This document shows, piece after piece, positions 32,029-37,161 of a DNA stretch of 37,161 bases. Made by a program: the position numbers and the translations under genes. A model generated the notes under the pieces. That model was not told where the DNA came from and did not search any database. It saw only the letters and a list, made by a program, of their open reading frames with translations. Numbering within the stretch: the first letter of the stretch is position 1; the number at the start of each line of letters is the position of its first letter. Origin of the DNA: Spirochaetia bacterium (lineage in GTDB: Bacteria; Spirochaetota; Spirochaetia; Treponematales; Treponemataceae); the NCBI GenBank assembly GCA_900769975.1, contig CAAGIR010000186.1:1-37161 (forward strand). Direction: 5' to 3'.

Positions 32029-33364
32029 TACCAGAAATATGACAGAAGGCAGCGAAACAGGGCATATCATACGTTTTACTTTTCCGCTGCTTGGAGGAAA
32101 TCTGCTTCAGCAGACGTATAATATTATTGATACTATTATAGTCGGGCGTTTTCTGGGAGATACAGCGCTGGCGGCTGTGGGTGCAACTGGTTCTATAACT
32201 TACCTTTTTTATACTTTGTGCATCGGTCTTTCGATTGGTGCTGGCGTTATTGTTTCGCAGTTTTTTGGTTCTGGTGATAATAAAAAAATGCATCTGGCGG
32301 TGGTTAATTCTGCTATTGTTACGGGTGTATTTGGAATTGCTGTGAGCATTGTTTCGGTGCTGGGTGCATATCCTCTTTTAAGATTCCTGAATGTTCCTGA
32401 GCATCTTATGGCAAATACTGTCGTTTATATGAAGATAGCTTGCGGCGGGACGGTGGCGGTTGCGGCTTACAACTGGATTAACGCTATGATGAGGGCGGTG
32501 GGTGATTCGAAAACTCCGCTTGTATTTCTGGGTGCGGCAAGTATTTTGAATGTGGCGCTTGATTTGATTTTTGTGGTAGTGCTGAAACTGGGTGTGGCAG
32601 GAGCAGCTTATGCAACTGTGCTTTCTCAGGGGCTTTCTGCTGTGTCTTGTATAATTTATTGTTTTGGCAAAGGCAGGGAAATTAAATTATCTGCAAATGA
32701 TTTAAGGGCAGATAGGGAGATGATGGTTAGGTGCGTTAAAACAGGTCTTCCTATTGCTGTTCAAAACGGCCTTATTTCTGTGTCTATGACTGCTTTGCAG
32801 AGGGTGACTAACGGATTTGGCGAAGATGTTATGGCAGCGTATACAGTTTCTATGAGGATTGAACAACTTGTGCAGCAGCCGTTTTCTTCGCTGAATGCGG
32901 CAGTTTCTACTTTTACTGGTCAGAATATTGGGGCGGGCAAAAGTGAGCGTGCTGTCAAAGGGTTGCGTTCTGCTTTAAAGATTTCGACGGTATTTGCTTT
33001 TGTGGTGCTGATACTTTTTATTCTTTTCGGGCGGATTTTGACGTCTTGTTTTGTTTCGGGTGAAAATGTTATTTTTATTGCTTCGCGTGCTATCGTTCTG
33101 ACTGGCTGTTTTTACTGGAGTTTGGGAATGATTCACACAATCAGGGGATTTTTGAATGGTGCTGGAGATACAGGATATAGCCTTGTGAACGGTACTGCGG
33201 AAGTTATTTGCCGTATAGGTCTGTCCCTCCTTCTTACTTCTGTTTCATTTATCGGGTATTGGGGCATTTGGCTCACCACCTGCTGCACATGGTTTGTGAC
33301 TGCGGCTGTGAGCATTATACGTTACAAAAGCGGCAAATGGAAAACAAAATCATTTACAAAATAA
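32021..33364 (+). CDS. MATE-family efflux transporter
   Basis: MATE proteins export cationic drugs and metabolites in exchange for Na+ or H+. The ATG at 32021 is chosen because AGAGG (32008-32012) lies 8 nt upstream; it overlaps the stop of the GH59-like gene by 8 nt, so translation is probably coupled. The 447 residues form about 12 helices in two homologous halves, with PLLGGNLLQQTYNIIDTIIVGRFLG in helix 1 and the family's NAMMRAVGDSKTPL and RGFLNGAGDTGYSL segments ending each half's substrate-cavity region. Substrate unknown. The gene contains one GGTCTGTCCC tag at 33218-33227. Confidence 0.92.
   Translation: MTNTRNMTEGSETGHIIRFTFPLLGGNLLQQTYNIIDTIIVGRFLGDTALAAVGATGSITYLFYTLCIGLSIGAGVIVSQFFGSGDNKKMHLAVVNSAIVTGVFGIAVSIVSVLGAYPLLRFLNVPEHLMANTVVYMKIACGGTVAVAAYNWINAMMRAVGDSKTPLVFLGAASILNVALDLIFVVVLKLGVAGAAYATVLSQGLSAVSCIIYCFGKGREIKLSANDLRADREMMVRCVKTGLPIAVQNGLISVSMTALQRVTNGFGEDVMAAYTVSMRIEQLVQQPFSSLNAAVSTFTGQNIGAGKSERAVKGLRSALKISTVFAFVVLILFILFGRILTSCFVSGENVIFIASRAIVLTGCFYWSLGMIHTIRGFLNGAGDTGYSLVNGTAEVICRIGLSLLLTSVSFIGYWGIWLTTCCTWFVTAAVSIIRYKSGKWKTKSFTK
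33218..33227 (+). repeat. GGTCTGTCCC tag inside the MATE coding region
   Basis: An exact 10-bp tag is embedded near the 3' end of the MATE gene, encoding part of a Gly-Leu-Ser-Leu stretch in a transmembrane helix. The frame is intact. Confidence 0.7.
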
Positions 33365-33642
33365 AAAAAAGAGCGGACAATTCCATACCCAGTCGCCTTT
33401 CACTGCTCGCCTGACGGCTCGGTCGCAAGCGACTCGTGCTATCGCACGCCAGTTCAAGCCTCGGCACGCCGTTTTACCCAAAACCCTGCACAAAACACAC
33501 CTCCCTGGCGACAAAACGAGGTCTGTCCTACCGTGGAGGTCTGTCCTGCGCAACTGGCGCTGCTACCGAGTTTTTTAACGCTGCGCTAAAATTCGTTCCT
33601 CTCTATCTGCAAATTATTTTTTACTCGTAAAATCACATTCTA
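33365..33642 (-). repeat. SVR copy 6 (reverse orientation) with variant tags and the CGAGTTTT hairpin
   Basis: No gene is present between the MATE and PAS genes. The SVR copy at about 33388-33512 is the only one of the seven in minus orientation. Read on its own strand, its variable stem is CGTGC-gata-GCACG, second stem GTCGC-tt-GCGAC, third stem GCC-gtca-GGC. Two variant tags GGTCTGTCCT follow at 33520-33529 and 33539-33548. A diverged CGAGTTTT hairpin lies at about 33571-33598. No clear intrinsic terminator for the MATE gene was seen. Confidence 0.75.
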
Positions 33643-34008
33643 TTATTCAAGGCCTTCATAAAATGTCTTAGTTTCACGGTTTCTGTATTCATGCTTTTCA
33701 AAATATCCTATCAAATTTCCATTATCATCACGCATAGCAACCATATAAACGTCTTTATTTTCAACTTCGTTATGCGATTCATAAATAATATTATGATTTT
33801 TGTCAGTCTTAAACCATTCAACTACACGAATAATTTTTTCGTTGGAAGACGAATTATGACATTTAAGTAAATTACTGCCTGTCAAATCCTTGTGATATCG
33901 CTTAATCGCAAATGGATTCATATAAACTATTGTATGATTCAAATCACAAATTACTACAGAAGACTGTTCCTGTTCCAAAACCGATTTAAAAAATTGCTCA
34001 ATCTTCAT
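33643..34008 (-). CDS. Single-domain PAS protein
   Basis: A 121-aa protein consisting of one PAS fold: VVICDLNHTIVYMNPFAIKRY (first strands), GSNLLKCHNSSSNEKI (central helices) and YMVAMRDDNGNLIGYFEKHEYR (last strands). There is no attached kinase, GGDEF or DNA-binding domain and no membrane segment, so it could act in trans on a partner or bind a small ligand. GAGGAT 8 nt before the ATG at 34006-34008 supports the start. It is transcribed alone, away from the GH94 gene and convergent with the MATE gene. Confidence 0.8.
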   Translation of the reverse strand: MKIEQFFKSVLEQEQSSVVICDLNHTIVYMNPFAIKRYHKDLTGSNLLKCHNSSSNEKIIRVVEWFKTDKNHNIIYESHNEVENKDVYMVAMRDDNGNLIGYFEKHEYRNRETKTFYEGLE

Positions 34009-34491
34009 AAAAAAATCCTCATCAAACAGTATAATATAAAAAGTATAATTTATCTATTAATTAATGTCCGCAAAAACTCGCCATGTTCATTTTGGTGGAG
34101 GTCTGTCCCTAATTGTTTTTTCTACTGCTTGGCAAAGGAGTTGTTTGCAGATGTTAAAAAGTAAATTGGGGACAGACCTTGTTTTTTTAATGGAGGTCTG
34201 TCCCTGTTTTTTTATGACGCATAAATTGAGGTCTGTCCCTAATTTCGCCAGCTGGGTGCGGGGAAGGGCTGGGTTTAAGGTGGAACGGCGTACCGAGGCT
34301 TGAACAGGCAAGTCGAAGACTTGAGTCGCTTGCGACCGAGCCGAAGAGGCGAGCTGTGAAAGGCGACTGACTAGGGGATGTTTTGCTATGAATAATATAG
34401 ATTTGTTCAATTTTCCATTTATTTTTTTACATTGCGTTGTTTTTGTTTGTGCTTTATAATGGATATATTAATTTAGATTTTTGGGGGTATT
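34009..34491 (+). repeat. SVR copy 7 with four tags, and the GH94 promoter region
   Basis: Tags lie at 34100-34109, 34195-34204 and 34230-34239 (forward) and 34169-34178 (reverse). The SVR copy spans about 34244-34370: start TTCGCCAG, variable stem CAAGTC-gaa-GACTTG, second stem GTCGC-tt-GCGAC, third stem GCC-gaaga-GGC and end GGCGACTGA. A promoter follows at 34432-34460. No coding region is supported; open frames here come from the repeat itself. Confidence 0.8.
34432..34460 (+). promoter_or_regulatory. Promoter of the GH94 phosphorylase gene
   Basis: TTGCGT (34432-34437), a 17-bp spacer and TATAAT (34455-34460) lie just upstream of the gene; GGGGG (about 34483-34487) then serves as ribosome binding site. 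The SVR copy ends about 60 bp before the -35 box. Confidence 0.65.
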
Positions 34492-36918
34492 ATGAAATAC
34501 GGTTATTTTGATGATGATAACGCTGAGTATGTTATAACAAGACCTGACACACCTACTAGCTGGAGTAATTATTTGGGTTCTACTGTGTATGGTGCTGTTA
34601 TTACTAACAATGCTGGTGGATATGGTTTTTATAAATCTGGCGCTCAAGGTCGTTTTATGCGTCTGCGTTTTAATTCTATTCCTATGGATCAGCCTGGCCG
34701 CTATTTTTATCTTCGTGATATGGAGGATGGTGATTTCTGGTCGGCTTCATGGCAGCCTGTAGGTAAACCTCTTGATCAGTATAAATCGGAATGTCGTCAT
34801 GGTACTGCTTATACGGTTATCACTTCTGAATATAAAGGTATTAAATCTGAAACTAAATATTATGTTCCGCTTGGTCAGAATTTTGAATATTGGCGTCTGA
34901 AAGTTACTAACAATTCTGATAAGGTTCGCAAAATCCGTCTGTTCTCTTATTGTGAATTTACTAATCAGTGGAATACTACTCAGGATCAGGTTAATCTTCA
35001 ATATTCTTTGTTTATTGCAAAGGGTGAAAAGGTTGGCGACAATCTTTTGAGATTTGTTTCTCAGGATAATCTTTACATCCAGCATCCTGAATATGATGTT
35101 GGTGGTGCTTACATGAGCGAATGGGTCGCTCTTGTAGGTACTCCAATGACTGGTTTTGACACAAGCCGTGAAGCTTTCATTGGAACTTACGGTTCTTATG
35201 AACATCCTAAAGCTGTTGTTGATGGTGCCTGTACAAACTCTGAAGCATTTGGTGACAACACTTGTGGAACTGTTCAGGGTGATTTGGAACTTAAGCCTGG
35301 CGAAACAAAAGAAGTTATGCTCATGCTTGGTATTGATGATGCTTTGGCTGTTGGTCAAAAAATTGTAAATGAATTTGGAAACTTTAAACGTGCTGATGAA
35401 GAATTTGAAAAACTTGTTAATAACTGGCACGCAAAACTTGGTTCTTTTAAAGCTATTACTCCTGATGATGATATTAACCACACTGTTAATGTCTGGGGTC
35501 TTTATAACTGTCTTATCACTTTTGCATGGAGCCGTGCTGCTTCGCTTGTTTATAATGGTGAACGTGATGGTCTTGGTTATCGTGATTCTGTACAGGACAT
35601 TCTTGGTGTTTCTGCTGCTATTCCAGAAGAAGCTGAAGAACGTCTTGTTCGTATGATTTCTGGTCAGTGTCAAAACGGTGGTGCCGTTCCTGTTATTTCT
35701 AAAGATTTTAACGCTGGTCACGAAAAAGCTCCTAAACCTGAAGAATTCCGTTCTGATGACTGTGAATGGTTCTTTAATGCTGTTCCTTGTTATGTTGCAG
35801 AAACTGGTAATTTTGATTTTTACAATAAAGTAGTTCCTTATGCAGATGGTGGCGAAGCTACTGTTTATGGACATTTGCGCCGTGCTTTGGAATTCAATCT
35901 GGAAAGAATGGGTGCTGATGGTCTTCCTTGCGGTCTTCTTGCTGACTGGAATGATTGTTTGAAACTTGGATATCATGGTGAATCTTTGTTTGTTGCCTTC
36001 CAGCTGCGTCTTGGCCTTACTACTTATGCTGATATTTCTAACCGTCTAGGTAAAAAGGATGAAGCTGAATGGGCTTTACAACAGCGTGAAACTTTGGATG
36101 CTAATATCCAGAAAAAATGCTGGGATGGCAAATGGTTTATCTGGGCTATTGCCGAAGATGGCACTGTTTACGGTACTCAGTCTATTGAAGAAGGTCAGAT
36201 TTACTTTAATACACAGGTTTGGGCTGTTCTTTCTTCTGCTGCAACTGCTGAACAGGCTCGCATCTGTATGCAATCTGTTAAAGAAAAACTTGCTACTCCT
36301 TATGGTTTGATGCTTTGTGCACCTCCATTTGTAAAAACTCGTTCTGATATTATGTCTTCTGTTGTTTTCCTTCCTGGAATTAAGGAAAATGCTGGTATTT
36401 TCAATCATACTCAGGGATGGGGTATTATTGCTGAAACTATGCTTGGTAATGGTGACAGGGCTTACGAATACTGTAAGGCTGCTATTCCTGCTGCTTATAA
36501 TGATAAGGCTGAAATCCGTCAGAGTGAACCTTATGTTGTAGGTCAGACTACTTATTCTACTTTCTCAAAGCGTCCTGGAAATACTCGTGTAAGTTGGCTT
36601 TCGGGTGCGGGTACCTGGTCTTATTATGCTATTACTCAGTATATGCTTGGTATTAAACCTCAGTATGATGGTCTCCTTATTGATCCATGTATTAAATCTG
36701 ATTGGGATGGTTATAAAGTTGAACGCCGCTGGAGAAAAATGAACTTGAAGATTGAAGTAAAAAATCCTCAGCATGTTTGCAAAGGCGTGGAATATATGGA
36801 AGTGGATGGAAAACGTCTGGATTCAGCTGTAATTCCAGTAGAAATGCTCAAAGACGGCTCAAATGTTGTAGTTTACATGGGCAAAAATTCACAACCAGTT
36901 CCTGTTGAAAGAGTGTAA
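34492..36918 (+). CDS. Glycoside hydrolase family 94 disaccharide phosphorylase (cellobiose-phosphorylase-like)
   Basis: GH94 enzymes phosphorolyse beta-linked disaccharides such as cellobiose or N,N'-diacetylchitobiose to a sugar-1-phosphate plus free sugar. The 808 residues start with the family's MKYGYFDDDNAEYVITRPDTP and include an N-terminal beta-sandwich, a helical linker and an alpha-barrel. D488 in LLADWNDC is the general acid by family alignment, and GNTRVSWLSGAGTWSYYA near the end lines the phosphate site. It is cytoplasmic. Cellobiose is the commonest assignment for this look, but the chitobiose and cellobionate enzymes are similar, so the substrate is open. A clear promoter and GGGGG ribosome binding site precede it. 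Confidence 0.88.
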   Translation: MKYGYFDDDNAEYVITRPDTPTSWSNYLGSTVYGAVITNNAGGYGFYKSGAQGRFMRLRFNSIPMDQPGRYFYLRDMEDGDFWSASWQPVGKPLDQYKSECRHGTAYTVITSEYKGIKSETKYYVPLGQNFEYWRLKVTNNSDKVRKIRLFSYCEFTNQWNTTQDQVNLQYSLFIAKGEKVGDNLLRFVSQDNLYIQHPEYDVGGAYMSEWVALVGTPMTGFDTSREAFIGTYGSYEHPKAVVDGACTNSEAFGDNTCGTVQGDLELKPGETKEVMLMLGIDDALAVGQKIVNEFGNFKRADEEFEKLVNNWHAKLGSFKAITPDDDINHTVNVWGLYNCLITFAWSRAASLVYNGERDGLGYRDSVQDILGVSAAIPEEAEERLVRMISGQCQNGGAVPVISKDFNAGHEKAPKPEEFRSDDCEWFFNAVPCYVAETGNFDFYNKVVPYADGGEATVYGHLRRALEFNLERMGADGLPCGLLADWNDCLKLGYHGESLFVAFQLRLGLTTYADISNRLGKKDEAEWALQQRETLDANIQKKCWDGKWFIWAIAEDGTVYGTQSIEEGQIYFNTQVWAVLSSAATAEQARICMQSVKEKLATPYGLMLCAPPFVKTRSDIMSSVVFLPGIKENAGIFNHTQGWGIIAETMLGNGDRAYEYCKAAIPAAYNDKAEIRQSEPYVVGQTTYSTFSKRPGNTRVSWLSGAGTWSYYAITQYMLGIKPQYDGLLIDPCIKSDWDGYKVERRWRKMNLKIEVKNPQHVCKGVEYMEVDGKRLDSAVIPVEMLKDGSNVVVYMGKNSQPVPVERV

Positions 36919-36935
36919 TAAGTCTTTTATTTCAA

Positions 36936-36970
36936 TTCAGACAGATCTTATTTTTTAATGTCTGTCTGAA
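36936..36970 (+). terminator. Hairpin after the GH94 gene
   Basis: TTCAGACAGA (36936-36945) pairs perfectly with TCTGTCTGAA (36961-36970) around a 15-nt A/T-rich loop, 18 nt after the stop codon. It is not followed by a T run, so it may be an RNA 3' stabiliser rather than a terminator by itself. Confidence 0.55.
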
Positions 36971-36990
36971 ATCTTACTCATAATTCTATA

Positions 36991-37040
36991 AAAAAACAGA
37001 ATTTTGATGGTAAAATTGCCAAAAAAATTCTGTTTTTTTC
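36991..37040. terminator. Bidirectional intrinsic terminator
   Basis: A 15-bp perfect inverted repeat (AAAAAACAGAATTTT at 36991-37005 and its complement at 37024-37038) has T runs on both strands. It separates the GH94 gene from the convergent transposase gene. Confidence 0.8.
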
Positions 37041-37060
37041 TTTTTGTAACTATTCAGCAC

Positions 37061-37159
37061 CTAAAATCCCAGGCATAATGCAGGATTTCCAGCAAAAGCA
37101 AGTTTTACAGCTTCAAAAGCGTTTATCCCATGTTTTCTTGCTGAGTCGATATAAGAACG
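37061..37159 (-). CDS. C-terminus of a probable IS66-family transposase (runs off the window)
   Basis: The last 32 codons before a TAG (37061-37063) read RSYIDSARKHGINAFEAVKL and on to NPALCLGF. An 'S-Y/L-I-x-T/S-A-x-K-x-G-I-N-A-F-E' tail of this kind is common at the end of IS66-type transposases. Only the C-terminus is visible, so the family call is tentative. It converges on the GH94 gene and marks the right edge of the window as mobile DNA. Confidence 0.45.
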   Translation of the reverse strand, partial: RSYIDSARKHGINAFEAVKLAFAGNPALCLGF

Positions 37160-37161
37160 GA

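Noticed and set aside
34747..35976. A 409-codon minus-strand open frame opposite the GH94 gene
   Set aside because: It is a shadow of the codon bias of the plus-strand GH94 gene, with skewed composition, no ribosome binding site and no family resemblance.

Overview
The window is low-GC bacterial DNA that most resembles a host-associated spirochaete, probably a gut or rumen Treponema. This rests on the gene set (a eukaryote-like XPB helicase with a separate partner protein, GlgX/GlgP, a GH94 phosphorylase), T-rich codon choice and intergenic gaps packed with short repeats. The genus is an inference. Both edges are mobile DNA: the 5' end of an IS3-family orfA with its terminal repeat on the left (1-119), and the C-terminus of a probable IS66-type transposase on the right (37061-37159). 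I see no tRNA, rRNA or CRISPR.

Layout. 489-5475 (+): miaB, a small LapA-like membrane protein, a TPR/SPOR envelope protein and ettA. 5482-6595 (-): a decayed, probably outer-membrane beta-barrel gene whose 5' end runs into a tandem pair of 145-bp multi-hairpin repeats. 6926-12027 (-): a tight operon of XPB/ERCC3-like helicase, a PF13625-type partner, a histidine phosphatase and TsaC/Sua5. 12395-14731 (-): a secreted unknown and a cytoplasmic SGNH acetylesterase. 14933-20249: a flavin reductase (+), then on the minus strand a small unknown, an ArsB/NhaD-type transporter, YchF, a TSCPD-domain protein and Era. 20535-25215 (+): glgX and glgP; glgP has a textbook promoter followed by a perfect LacI-family-like palindrome. 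25497-27191 (+): an EamA transporter and an amino-acid-binding lipoprotein whose two lobes are in reversed order, i.e. a natural circular permutation. 27825-33364 (+): an orphan PTS-IIC-like protein, a GH59-like intracellular glycosidase and a MATE exporter overlapping it by 8 nt. 33643-34008 (-): a single-PAS protein. 34492-36918 (+): a GH94 disaccharide phosphorylase.

Metabolic theme: intracellular carbohydrate use. Glycogen is debranched and phosphorolysed by GlgX/GlgP, beta-linked disaccharides are phosphorolysed by GH94, and side groups or glycosides are removed by the SGNH esterase and the GH59-like enzyme, all without signal peptides.

The two most unusual signals are the circularly permuted binding protein and a dispersed family of about 125-190 bp repeats (seven copies, here called SVR, my label). 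The SVR hairpins differ in sequence between copies but keep their base pairing. They are bracketed by many copies of a 10-bp tag, GGTCTGTCCC, two of which lie inside coding genes.
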